DNA of 64,000 nt from Amoeboaphelidium protococcarum (taxonomy: Eukaryota; Aphelidiomycota; Aphelidea). The stretch spans positions 806,001-870,000 of the forward strand of contig JALECJ010000001.1 of NCBI GenBank assembly GCA_023515745.1, in the 5' to 3' direction. Each line of letters starts with the position of its first letter. Position 1 is the first letter of the stretch. Both the position numbers and the translations under genes were made by a program. The notes under the pieces were generated by a model that saw only the letters and a list, made by a program, of their open reading frames with translations, had not been told where the DNA came from and ran no database searches. Shown here piece after piece: positions 1-10,874 of this stretch.

Positions 1-1
1 A

Positions 2-436
2 GGCACATTACTATCTCCGGCTGCATTTGCTATTCTGATCTACATCATTGTGCAGATTGTGACAAGTGGACTCACCACCAATGCCACTATAGCTCTAGTG
101 TTCATCGCCATGATTGTGGCATTGAACGTTGTGCTGGTCCTCTTCCCTCTTCGGTCAGTATGGAATTTCTGGTGGATGTTAGTGTACTTGGTCTCAACTC
201 CACTCTGGCAGGTCATCATGCCTGTATACTCCTTCTACCACTCTGATGACTTTACATGGGGCAAGTCGCGAAAGTTGAACAAGACAATCATCAAGACTGA
301 GGATGATGATGACCCCGTAAGCCGATCGTAATAAAACGCCAGTGGCTCTGCCCATAATCAACTGGTCCTAAAACGTTGGCATCAATGGGAACACGAAAGC
401 ATAAGAAATAGAAAACCTCATTAGTACAAGAGCTGA
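2..436 (+). CDS. Chitin synthase, C-terminal end (partial)
   Basis: This is the last 144 residues of a chitin synthase, the membrane glycosyltransferase that polymerises GlcNAc from UDP-GlcNAc at the plasma membrane. The 5' part lies outside the window. The visible part has three or four hydrophobic segments and then the conserved block PVYSFYHSDDFTWG near fragment residues 75-90, which matches the PVYxFWHFDDFSWGxTR signature near the end of fungal class I-III enzymes. An acidic run (EDDDD) and a short tail follow. A TAA at 329-331 and a TAG in the tail are read as Gln; the stop is TGA at 434-436. The family call rests on the DDFTWG block and the helices. The class cannot be set from this fragment. 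Confidence 0.85.
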
Positions 437-600
437 TTAAAGTTGAATAATAAAATACTCATTAAGGATTACCAAGCATTTATAAACTTCAAAGCTTTTT
501 CATGCAATCAAATGCAACAGTTGTATTCCCGTACTAAAAAATTTCGTATTGACTAACAAAATAGTGAACGATTATCGCATCTAAAATGCGCCGATATCAG

Positions 601-1881
601 TCAATATGGGCGATATCCGCCACGATATTTTCTATTAAACTATTTCCCATTACCAGATGATTTGGATCGATTGAACTGTGAATTTGTATTCGCATATGCT
701 CCTTAGCCATACGAATCACCATTTTGATAATCATACCCATTTCCATTCGAATTGAATTGAAAATTATTATTTCCCTGAACATAATTATTCCCCTGATATG
801 CTTGTTGTAATGGTATAAACAATGATTATTATTCCTGCCCACCATACTACGGCTCAAATCCAAACTGAGGCAGTGTCTACTATTACTGCTAATAACCGTT
901 TCCGCCAGAGTACAAAGTTCCACCTAAAAACGATGAAGATGAAGATTATTACGATTAAAATGACTTACCTGAGCTGTACGGTCTCCCATTATTACTCTTA
1001 CGCGGACTAGATCTCTATAATGTCTACAGAGTAGATTCATCTCTAAAATTCCTCCCTTTATATCCAACATCGGCAAGTCTACGGTCACTAATGAATGAAC
1101 TAAACTACTTCATAGGCAGTCGGTTGAGTCCTCTATTAAGTGGCCGTTGACAATCATCACCAAAATGGGATGAAGACGCGCAATTGTAACAAAATACTTT
1201 AACATCCTACACGTGACTTATCATCAGAGAATAATAACAATTAAATCATAGTGACGTTCTGATATCACGATAAGTGAGACTCCAAATTACCTTGACTATC
1301 TTTTCAGGTGACTTGACGCGTAGATATGACCGCCACATATCAGGGCAGCAAGTCTCATCATGACCGTCCAGATTGCACAATTTACAATATGGTCCACATC
1401 TCTTCTTTGGACAATCCTACAAAATATAGATGCCACATGATGATTACAGTCTACAACAGCTGGCCATAAATTATATTAATACTTGTTTTGAATGTCCAGG
1501 CCTAAAGCAATTATAACAAAGACCAGTAATGCATTAATTAGCCTAGTGTTCATCAGACCCACACATAAAACAAGGTGACTACATTATATACAATAAAGTG
1601 ATAAAGTGGGCTTCCATAATACGACTTGGAATCTAGAATAAATGACTCAAATATGAACATACAGGCTTGGTGCAAAACTCTCGAACGTGTCCTTTATTAC
1701 CGCAATTAAAGCAAACCATATTCTTATCACCATCATCCTCAGTATAGTATCTATTTTGATTATTCTACATCAAAGTCAAATTATCCATATCAGTCAAAGA
1801 TGCCATCAAGAAAAAATATCGTACTTTCGCATACAGAGTATCACCAAGTGAAAATTCATCACTTAAATCATCCAAATCCAT
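601..1881 (-). CDS. AIR1/AIR2-like zinc-knuckle protein (TRAMP complex)
   Basis: It resembles Air1/Air2 (ZCCHC7), the RNA-binding subunit of the nuclear TRAMP polyadenylation complex that feeds RNA to the exosome. After splicing it is 333 residues with five CCHC knuckles, including CFNCGNKGHVREFC, CFMCGSDEHQANQC, CYNCFRPGHSKQDC and CYNCASSSHFGDDC; the last plus the following RPL strongly recalls Air2. The C-terminal third is Q/N/G-rich and ends in RGGYRPY. Four introns are inferred from the knuckle spacing: 1579-1662, 1417-1482, 1207-1290 and 924-968, all GT...AG and three ending in TGTAG. A further possible intron early in the gene (GTACGA...GATGTAG) stays in frame either way. ATG at 1881, TGA at 601-603. 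Confidence 0.82.
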
Positions 1882-1942
1882 TTTAATACTCTAAAATAAT
1901 TTCAATCCTCTTATACTATATTATAGAATACAATAACCGAGT

Positions 1943-2302
1943 ATGAAGGTACTGACAATGACGAGTAAAGACACTATTGTTTTTCAACGAGGAGAAGAAG
2001 AAACAGCAAAACGATCGTTTCGCGTCAACGACGAGAAGCTTGAAATTGGTCGCGAACCGGTCCGAAACTGGAAGGACATCCGCTCCTTCTGGTGTATACA
2101 GTACCGGTACTACGCTAAAATGGTAGCGGCTGGCAAGACTTATATCTATAAGAATCTCTTTCCTAATCATCTTCATCTCATTAAATTTTAAACCCTAGTT
2201 CTGCTCATTCAAGTTTTTCATACGCATTTCCCTTCTTGTCATTAGATAGCTTACCAAACACTTTTTTAGCACCAAACTTCACACGACTAGAAAACTAGTT
2301 GA
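1943..2302 (+). CDS. Small hypothetical ORF
   Basis: This open frame of about 119 codons starts 61 bp from the divergent AIR-like gene. Its first 82 residues are charged and ordinary in composition (RGEEETAKRSFRVNDEKLEI); after a TAA read as Gln it runs on to TGA at 2300-2302. The tail overlaps the 3' end of the convergent secreted-protein gene by about 100 bp, which argues against the full length. The opposite strand is also open here. I recognise no family. It may be a true small gene, a 5' exon, or chance. Confidence 0.25.
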
Positions 2303-4749
2303 TGCTTGCCTTTGCTCCTTATACGCGTCGCTTCAGTATCTCCTTCTTAACTAGACTCTTAATTTCTGGACATTGATCACTACCTTTAGTGCGCTGTAGA
2401 GCCGACTTCATTTCTTCAGTAGTTATCAGCTGGCCACCTTTGAAATTGATAATCAATATAACCGCTTCCTCCTTACATTGCTACGTAGCCATTTGGAAAA
2501 GGCGCGGAAGCTTTTCTGGGTGCATACTAAAATAGGCATCCATTAGAATCTCATTTCCAGTATTGAGGATCTTTGCGCTGACTTGTACATCATTTCCGCC
2601 GTCTCCAGCGCCAGCCTGAATAAGTTTTAACGCCTTCTCCTACACCTTCTGCACCTACGCCTATTTCAATTACGAGTAAGAATCAACAATGGTGTACAAT
2701 GCATAATTCAAGCTTGATTGTTTATCTTCCCAATCTTCAGACAGCAGTACATCGCCATCAGCAATATCAACATCAGTTCTCTTGCCATATTCCTCTAGTA
2801 ATGCAGGATACTCCTTTTAAGTGATTGGTACACGTCCGCTTTTCCACATTGCATACAAGTCAACATTATGAGGACGCCGGCCACTTAAAGCTGCTCCTGA
2901 AGATATCAGGAGATTCAGCATATCTTCAGACTTGGCGCGCTAAGCTTAGGAGTTAAGGACAGACGCAGAGATCGACTACAACTACTACTTGATCAACTAT
3001 TAGGCCAACTATACATTGTCGTTTTCAACAGCCATCTTTAGTAAAAACCTAGCGGCAAAAGTGGACAATTTATGATTGATCTGAGGAGTTTATCCAGACT
3101 AGACAGCTTTCAATACATCATAATCCTATGACAAGTCCGGAAACAGCATTTGGAAGCTTTATTCGGATTACGAGATCAACGTTAGACGCAATAGCTGTTC
3201 ATTCAACTACGCCAATTCGGTATTGGTGTGTTTATCAGCGTTTTTGAGAATTTCTTATTTAACGTAATTGACAAATTGACACCATAGTTCAGATAAAGTT
3301 GCAACATGGTCTAAAACAATTTAATCAGAGACTAACCTTTTATAGAGGAACATTAGATGCTAATTTGACAACTTTGAATTAGCAATCTTCCTAATAAAAT
3401 GTACTATAGTTGGTAAACTTCTAGATGAGACTGCTTGTTCGAAAGTCTTTCCATCAAACGTTACTGTAACAGAAGGTAAGTCTTATATAAGACCTGCCAC
3501 GATAGCTTGCCTGCGAGCATTGGCAACAACGCGATCTAGCTTATAGTAATAATCACTGGTATTATCAAAAATCGAACTATAAGAGCCTTACTCACGCTAC
3601 TTCTACTGATCTTTACGTCTATTATCCAAGATTCCCCCATATAAAGATTCCAACCTAGCAAACACCAGATTCAGATGCAATGGATTTAAAGCAGAGCGTT
3701 GATTTTACTATTTACATAGTTGATACTCCTCCAGAATTTCAATTATAATCTCGGATAGAAATAGAATATCATCGGGTAAGCAATAGAGCTTTCTGCGCAA
3801 ATTCATTTGACACCTGCCCCGTTACGATGAGCTTCATTAAATCACTGCATTAAGTGTAGAATAAATTGAGATTTTTATAATCCTTAACTCCAATACTCAG
3901 CATGACTTAGTACATTTTAAATGCGGTTACGACTTTAACATCACCAGAATAGCGCTAAGCAGCATACAATACAAACTAATTCTTATACCAATCTACTTAC
4001 TAGTAAGCTTTCATTCCGTGTTAGCGCCTCACATAATGGTAAGCACATGCAAAGCCTTCATAATTACCTTCTTGATACAGAGATTTGAAAACAAATGCCA
4101 TACTACGGTCCATGTACTCATCCCCAGACTCATAGCCACGGAAAAAGAAAAGACTGTACCATAAATTCTCAGGGATCAAGCTAATACATTCGCGCTTGTT
4201 ACCTTGCATAGATTGCGTAGAATCAATCTTGCTCATCAGCGACTAGGCTTTTAAGCGTTCATTTAGCTCAGGTGGATTGTAATAACTGCGATCCGTGTAA
4301 GTCTTATCAAATGCCTTCTGCATCTCATCACCAGATCCATGAAACCAATCCGCCGGAGCCTTATCGATAAGATCGCGTCCTGCCTCGTTAATTAGATTGT
4401 TTTATAGCCATTTTCGATTCTATTCACTTTTAATCGGATCCGCGTCGTTGATCTTCGCATGAAACTTGGGTAGCAGCACGGCATCATCGAATTCGTCCCT
4501 CATTTACTTGTTAGTCACACGCAAATTACCGCCACTAGATCTATCGTTTAAGTGACCCTCTGCACTCATAACTTTCATCACTTGCGAAAATTTATCGTAA
4601 TCCAACGTGTCACTGCCATCCGAGGTTGTGTCTTTGGGTAGAGGCTGCCCATCAGCGCCTAGTTCGCGATCAACATCACCTGGATTCGCGCAGACTAACG
4701 CGCCCATCAATATCACAGCAGAGAATCGTATGGTAGATATCAAGAGCAT
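2205..4749 (-). CDS. Large secreted protein of unknown function
   Basis: This is a predicted secreted protein of about 840 residues. The ATG at 4749 begins a signal-peptide-like segment (MLLISTIRFSAVILMGALVCA), so I prefer it to the in-frame ATG 45 nt upstream. The mature part is largely helical and soluble-looking, with few Cys and no membrane segment after the leader. I recognise no domain. The frame is open from 4749 to an in-frame TGA at 3769-3771, and coding clearly resumes in the +1 frame and runs to TGA at 2205-2207. A 35-nt intron (GTAACG...AAAG) just upstream of that TGA would join the two frames cleanly; the alternatives are a +1 slip or an assembly indel. TAG and TAA codons are spread throughout as Gln. 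Confidence 0.6.
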
Positions 4750-5083
4750 TTTTATTCTATTTTGAGGCGATTGAGCAACAGCAAGAGTATTCACTTCTAA
4801 TTATAATATCTATCACTAACGACTTACTTGTGGAAGAGATACAATTGCATGTGCTTGTTCATGCGATATTAAACGCGTCGGACTTTCAAACTCATGGGCC
4901 TGCAACAGCATGTGACATTGAGCTCGTTGATTTATTGAACACACATGGTTGTATAAAAACGCAAGATATAAAGTATAGATTAATGGTTACTTTTATCGAT
5001 AACTAATTAAATATGATCATTATAATCTGTAAGCTTAAATTACGAGTAACTAAATTGATTATTCAGGCTCAAGCGATCTTAAC
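4750..5083. other. Intergenic stretch without a supported gene
   Basis: This spacer separates the start of the secreted-protein gene (4749, minus) from the RPA2 stop (5084, minus). A plus-strand frame from about 4830 stays open and runs through the RPA2 3' end on the other strand, but it has no convincing start and is best read as a shadow. It presumably holds the promoter of the secreted-protein gene and the RPA2 3' UTR. Confidence 0.5.
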
Positions 5084-8000
5084 TCATTTCACTTCAAGTT
5101 TCATGCGTATGTTCATGGCCATGAGTTCTGTCGATAGATACCTGAACACATATGGAATTGCCACCACATCAATACCGTCAGATTTTTTACAGAGGCTGCA
5201 AATAATCTTGGATTCGCCTGGTTATTTAAGTGATGACTACAATGACACTCCATCAGCATTGAATGACGGCAATGACTTTTACTACTGAAGTGGGGCAGGC
5301 GATGGAGACAAGATACTACCACACGGCTTGCATACATGAGCAACAGAGTAATCAGAACAGTTCATCAGACGATCTTGCAGACAAAACGATACACCATGCG
5401 CAAGAAGGCTATCACGCTCCATCTCACCAAATCTGATACCACCAGCACGCTTTCTCCCCTTCACTGGTTGATGAGTGAGATTATCAATAGGCCCTGTGGT
5501 TCTGACCTGATACTTATCAGACACCATGTGTCTCAGACGTTGATACATCACGATACCAATATAGATGTCAACATTCAACTCTTCTCCCGTGATACCACTA
5601 TACATCGGCTCATTGCCATAGTAATTGAATCCAGCCTCTCGCAACTACTGTCCAAAATAGTCCACGATGGTATCCTATTCATTAAACTTGAACGGAGTCG
5701 CGTCATAACACTTACCAAGAGCTGCACCAGCCTTTGCACCCATACTCTCCACAAACTATCCGATAGTCATACGCGATGGAAACGCATGAGCATTTATAAT
5801 AAGATCAGGCATAATTCCACTTTCGGTGAATGGAAGATTGACCACCTGATACTTCTAAGAGCAAATACCTTTCTAGCCGTGACGAGAAGAGAATTTATCA
5901 CCAATGACCGGATTACGGTTGACACGCAGTTTAATACCAATCTTCTACAGCTCCTAAGTGCCAGCATCTATTCCAATGAGGCGAACATCCTCAACTACTG
6001 CATCCTCGAGTCCTTTATACTTGACCACTTTACACTCGCCCGTAGTGTCAATCACATAGCTATAATACGGATCTCCATTAGATAGCTTAACTCCAACCAG
6101 AGGCAGACCATCAGGCCCCAGCTTGTCCTTACCCAACTTTTTCGTATCTGTGCACCGAAAGTGATGAATAATGCTTTCACCGCGTACCCGCATTTCACCC
6201 AGGTCCACGTACTCATGCTTCATAATAACACCATGCATGAAGCCAAACTCGTAAGATTTCTTATTAAGAATCATCGCATCTTCCATATCATAGCCCGTAT
6301 AAGATATGACGGCGACTATAGAATTGAAACCACCAGGGTAATTATCTACACCGTAGTTGCCATATAGCTTTGGACGCACGATAGGAGATTGGCACGTTAT
6401 CAATCTATACAGCTTATTATCTGATCTGTACGGATAAGCATGCAATGGATTACTCATACTCTACTTACTCTACTAAGCGTTATAAATGACACGACAACTC
6501 TAATTCTAGTCAGAAAATGGTGTCAGATTGGCCATGATAGACAGTATGTCAGTTGGATCAAATTCAATGTGAGAGGTGATTCCAGTAACCACATCCTCTT
6601 CCATGCACGCAATATCCATAAACACCTACTCATAAGATCCAACCATATCCAGCTGATCATTAGCCAGATACTTGACTGGGCGCATAAATCTAGTGGGAGT
6701 AGAAAACATACACAATCCACTATACTAACCACCGCGCGATGTAGGAACGTAACCGATCTCAAGATCAAGAGGGATATTAAACTGCTTAGTCACTTTCAAA
6801 TATCTCAACTTCTTGGCAATATCACGTAACAATTCCGGCGTACAATATCCAATAACTTTACCATCCAGTACAATCTTTTAACAACTTTTACCAGCAACGC
6901 CTTCAATTGCTCCTTTCAGCACTGGCTTCATTCCCATTTCTACGAGCAGAGGCTCCACTGCAGATACATCGAGAACCTCCGTGGTAACTTTACATCTATG
7001 CGCCAAATGATTCAGCAAACCACACGGACTACCATCAGGTGTATGAATCGGACATAGGAAACCCCAAGCCTCAGGCAATAGCTTTCTGACCGCGGTGGTC
7101 TTCAGTTCGGCAAAGAAGGCACCACGATGAATAGATCTAAAATGCGCCATGTACCGAAAATAATTCAACTTTTCAGCAACGATAGAATATCCAGATGCCT
7201 AGGAGAGATCCAGACCAGTACTCGATAGTAAATTTCCCGTGGCCAGGAAGTAGTTCAACATTTTACCAATATTCGACGTGGCTTTAGTTGCAGCACGCGT
7301 AAACACTTTGGCTTCCAAAAAGTCGACACTCTTATTACGTCGAAGTTCCATTTACAACACTTGCTTGATTGACAGCAAATAGTCCTCCAGTTTCTCTTTC
7401 AATATCATGCTATACAAAAATCCACCCAATAATACTTCCTGATGCTGAGGAGAATCCGGGCTATCCGGACAAGCGTCGCCACTCACCACAGCATACAGCT
7501 TCTAGATCATATAAATCAAGAGATTAAACTTGTCGCGATTATCCTGCAGATGAACAAAGACAACTTTCTACAACAGCTTCTATCCCACCTCATAATCCGT
7601 AGCATCTTCAGGCTGATCCAACACAGCTCTGAATTTACTACCTATGAAAGCAACGCACTATGACTAAGTATTCAGCGAATAGTTCTTGAACTGACGCAAC
7701 ATCATCTCTACACGATCAGTGATAAACGTGTTATCATGATCCTCCTGCACGATAGATTCATATATCTCCTTGTCAGTGCAAGATACCAGGGCCTTCATAA
7801 CCATTACCGCTGGCAACATGTACTCTTACTTACGATATGTAAATCTGAACGTGATATTACCATCTGTCAGATAGTGGATGGTAACACTGTGACTGGTCTA
7901 ATCAGGTCGCACACATCTAATCATCACTCCGTAGTTAGAGTATGTTGCACCGCGCTTTTGAAACGACGGACGCACTATAGCCATAGGATGGTTTCTTCTA

Positions 8001-8593
8001 TTCACAATAAGCAAGCGGACCAACTTTTCAATTCCATTAATAATAAAGTATCCGCCCAATTCTTCGCTCTCTTCATGACTCTTGATCAACTGCTGCGGAT
8101 TCATACCATACAAGTGACACAGATTAGATTTGACCATGATAGGAGTCATACCCAGCTACTTGTTGTCAATAGAATGTACAACTCCATTAATCTCATACTT
8201 GATAGTTGCACTCAGAGGTCCCTCATACGTGAGACCGCGTTCACGACATTCTGTGGGCATCATGCGGCGATCAATGGCGCGTCGATTCGAGTCATCAAGC
8301 TTGGGAGGACCGATGCGCACGTCTTCATACCAATATCTGATGCGGTTGCCATGATGGTCTCTCACCTCCTTGGGATCAATATCCGCCACGGATAGATCAA
8401 GCAGTCCCATTTTCGCGCACTTGCCTTTAAGCGGTGCACCATCACCACTCAACTCAGTGATGGCTTTGAATGAGTCCAGATGTGGACGAATGAGTTCATG
8501 TAAATCAGACACCTACGAGGTGGTAGGAGGCAGTTTAGCAGTAAGCTCTCTCTCCAGCGTATTGTATTGCAATTAATGCGAATCTTGCTTCAT
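5084..8593 (-). CDS. RPA2: RNA polymerase I second-largest subunit (RPA2/RPA135)
   Basis: This 1169-residue protein is the beta-like subunit of nucleolar RNA polymerase I, which transcribes rRNA. The Pol I identity comes from blocks such as [20 protein letters not shown] near the N-terminus, [18 protein letters not shown], and the hybrid-binding block [20 protein letters not shown] followed by FMHG. The C-terminal zinc site is complete (HVCKPCG ... ICSLCKK) and the end [20 protein letters not shown] matches RPA135. Length is typical of the family, and the frame is unbroken for 3.5 kb with no intron. About forty TAA/TAG codons fall in it; one run reads QQSKQSM where the family has CQMGKQTM. 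TGA at 5084-5086. Divergent from the PUS9-like gene with 139 bp between the starts. Confidence 0.97.
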
Positions 8594-8629
8594 TTATCTC
8601 GATATAAAATTTGATTTAACTCTCCAGAA

Positions 8630-8673
8630 GATGAGTAAAAGAAGGTGAAAGTTGGATTTTTATCAATTTTTCA
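8630..8673. promoter_or_regulatory. Possible PAC/RRPE-like elements between RPA2 and PUS9
   Basis: The 139-bp divergent spacer contains GATGAG at 8630-8635 and TATCAATTTTTCA at 8661-8673, which on the minus strand reads TGAAAAATTGATA. In yeasts, the PAC (GATGAG) and RRPE (TGAAAATTT-like) motifs mark ribosome-biogenesis and Pol I subunit genes. Both motifs are short and could be chance in AT-rich DNA, so this is only a suggestion based on the genes they flank. Confidence 0.2.
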
Positions 8674-8732
8674 GTTAGAGAAGATCTCCCCCTTCTGAAA
8701 GGCTTTAAATCTGCCTTATCACGTTAATCAAA

Positions 8733-9872
8733 ATGACTATAATATAGGAAGAACAGAGCCAGCAATTTGAATAGATAATAAGAGTAGAGCCTTACTATTA
8801 TGAGTACAAGGCATTTGCAAAGGAGCGATGGATTGGCCGAGAGTTATTGCAAATGTACTCATCTGAGTATCGTGATAAGAGTCCATTAGAATACTAGCGT
8901 TAGATTGAACGCGGCAATATTTTGATTTAATCTGTAAAGTCACAACAACCTGTGACTGTATGCCAAGATTACATTATTTAATCTGGAGATTAGATTATAC
9001 ATCGGGTGCATCGTCATGAGCCGCCTGTAGTGGCAGCTTCATTTACGCCTCTGGTGGATAATGAAATGATGTCTGTGTTTGTAAAGCCTCCTGGTATACC
9101 TGTACATCCGGCTGGTAGATATTACAAAAATTCCATGCACGAATAGATTAAAAATCGCTATAATGACTAACGATACATTATGCCAGTCCATCGTCTAGAT
9201 CGACTCACATCTGGTTTGATATGTTTTGCTAAATCTAAGATTGCCGCTGCTAGACTTCAATAACTGTTCACTTGTAACAGGATAGAAAAGTTGTACTATG
9301 CCCGGGTTAAGGGACGGTTTCCTTTAGAGACAGTCTTGGTAAATTAGAAAGTGCGGTGTGTTCATATTCCCATGACCATACATGCAGTTGACCCAGTAAA
9401 TGGCAAAGATGCCGAGACAGAGTTCACACGTCTGGCGTATGATGAAACTATGGATCAGTCGATCGTCTAATGTAAACCGATTACTGGCAGATCGCACTAG
9501 ATACGCGTCCATCTTCGGTATCTTGGACATCCCATTGTTAATGATAGTATTTACAATAACGATGATGGTCTATGGTCACAGGATTCTACCAACCACAATG
9601 ATTTGATTTCGGCTGAAACACTTTTCAACAGAGCCGAAGTGAAACGGAATCAAAGAATGGCTGAAGAGGAGAAACTGAAATCGAGTGAAACACATCAATG
9701 CGCAGAATGTGGTGGCGTCTCGTGGGAAACTTTACCGTTTGAGAATTAGTTCATTTACTTGCACGCGTTTAGGCTCAAGTCTTTGGATCCTGAACTGCCT
9801 TTCGATATTGTGTCTCCTACACCTGACTGGGTCTCTGAACTGTTGTCTGCCAATTCTCTGTCAGATGTGTGA
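8733..9872 (+). CDS. RluA-family tRNA pseudouridine synthase, PUS9/RIB2/RPUSD2 type
   Basis: This 379-residue enzyme isomerises uridine to pseudouridine in tRNA (position 32 in Pus8/Pus9). The N-terminal S4-like part carries VEPYYYEYKAFAKERWIGR and ends with HRVHRHEPPVV, both typical of the PUS9/RIB2 branch. The catalytic domain follows, with KPPGIPVHPAGRYYKNS and the active-site block MPVHRLDRLTSGLI, where the Asp of RLD is the catalytic residue. GRSHQIRVHLRYLGHPIVND is also present. An insert with a CAECG pair lies near residue 320. I see no linked deaminase domain (as in yeast Rib2), so a plain PUS9-type enzyme is most likely. ATG 8733, TGA 9870-9872, no intron. Confidence 0.92.
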
Positions 9873-10091
9873 TGAACTCCTGTCCAAGTAAAATTGATGT
9901 GTGTTACTTAAAATAAACTTGGTATTCTAGAATATGCACAAATGTTGCCTTATTGATCCGAGTGTTACTATTTTGGTAAAGCTTAGCTGGATATGATGAT
10001 CCTCACTTCGACTCATCTCTTTCTCTTCATTACAAAAGTATATAACACGTCAAATATTATATACTAATATCCTCAAACTAATATATCTAAA

Positions 10092-10619
10092 ATGGTTTCA
10101 GTAGCTTAAAGAGAATTGCAATTGAGATCAGGTAACAAGGTGGCACAACACCGTCGCGCGCTGAGCAGTAGCAATGCAGCTCCATCCACCGAGTCAAATA
10201 CCGAGAGTAGAAAGATGCTGAGAAGAAGCAACTCATTCACTGCTGCCAATGCTGTGTACTCTCTTAGAATGGCACTGAATGCTGCATTAAAACACTCTAT
10301 CCCTGAGCGAGATATCGTCGATGTGGATGCAATGGATATTGACTCTGTTTCATCATCTGAGAGTCCGCGCGTTAAAAGCTGCTTGAAAAAGTCGCGTAAT
10401 GCTTCATCGAAGAAATAAAATAATCAATTCAGATTCAATGAGGTTGTTCTGGTAGGTGAAGCTCATCACAGAGAAGACTATGACCGTAAATCTGACTTTG
10501 TTCTCCACCTGACTCCTGCTATTGCAATGATGATCAAGAGGGAGCTCAACGACTTCAAGTCGAACGAGATGCCAGTCCACGAGACTTCCCGAATCTACAC
10601 TCACCTATTCAAGCTCTGA
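10092..10619 (+). CDS. Small fungal-type protein with ELNxFKxxEMxVH motif
   Basis: The product is 175 residues. The first 110 are basic and Ser-rich and look disordered. A compact conserved-looking block follows: KSCLKKSR, then RFNEVVLV, EDYDRKSDF, and ELNDFKSNEMPVHETSR ending in YTHLF. I associate the pattern (basic CLKK, a V/F-rich strand, EYDR, ELNxFKxxEMxVHxxSRxYTHxF) with uncharacterised proteins widespread in fungi, but I do not know its function. The start follows CTAAAATG, like other genes here. TGA at 10617-10619. It lies alone between PUS9 and the POT transporter on the same strand. Confidence 0.7.
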
Positions 10620-10874
10620 TACCCGTTATTCGTATTGACAAAAATGAATGTAATTGAATATATATTATATACATTTAGATATAATCATTAGTCTTTCACA
10701 GTTTTTTAAATTTGATGGACTATAGATACCTTATGAGTGAGCTGAATCGAACATTGAAGCTCGTGCTGTCATTTTCAATCTGACGACTGAAACGACTTCC
10801 AATTTATTTTATCGCTGAAACAATTTCAATTGTTCTCATTTTGCAAACTTGATCATACAGTATTTAATCCAAGT

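Noticed and set aside
3301-3370. Intron GTTAGT...TTTTAG in the large secreted protein
   Set aside because: Reading straight through is in frame with good composition, while splicing would break the frame.
5013-5288. Plus-strand ORF of about 90 codons
   Set aside because: It lies opposite the conserved C-terminal zinc module and end of RPA2, which aligns perfectly to the family.
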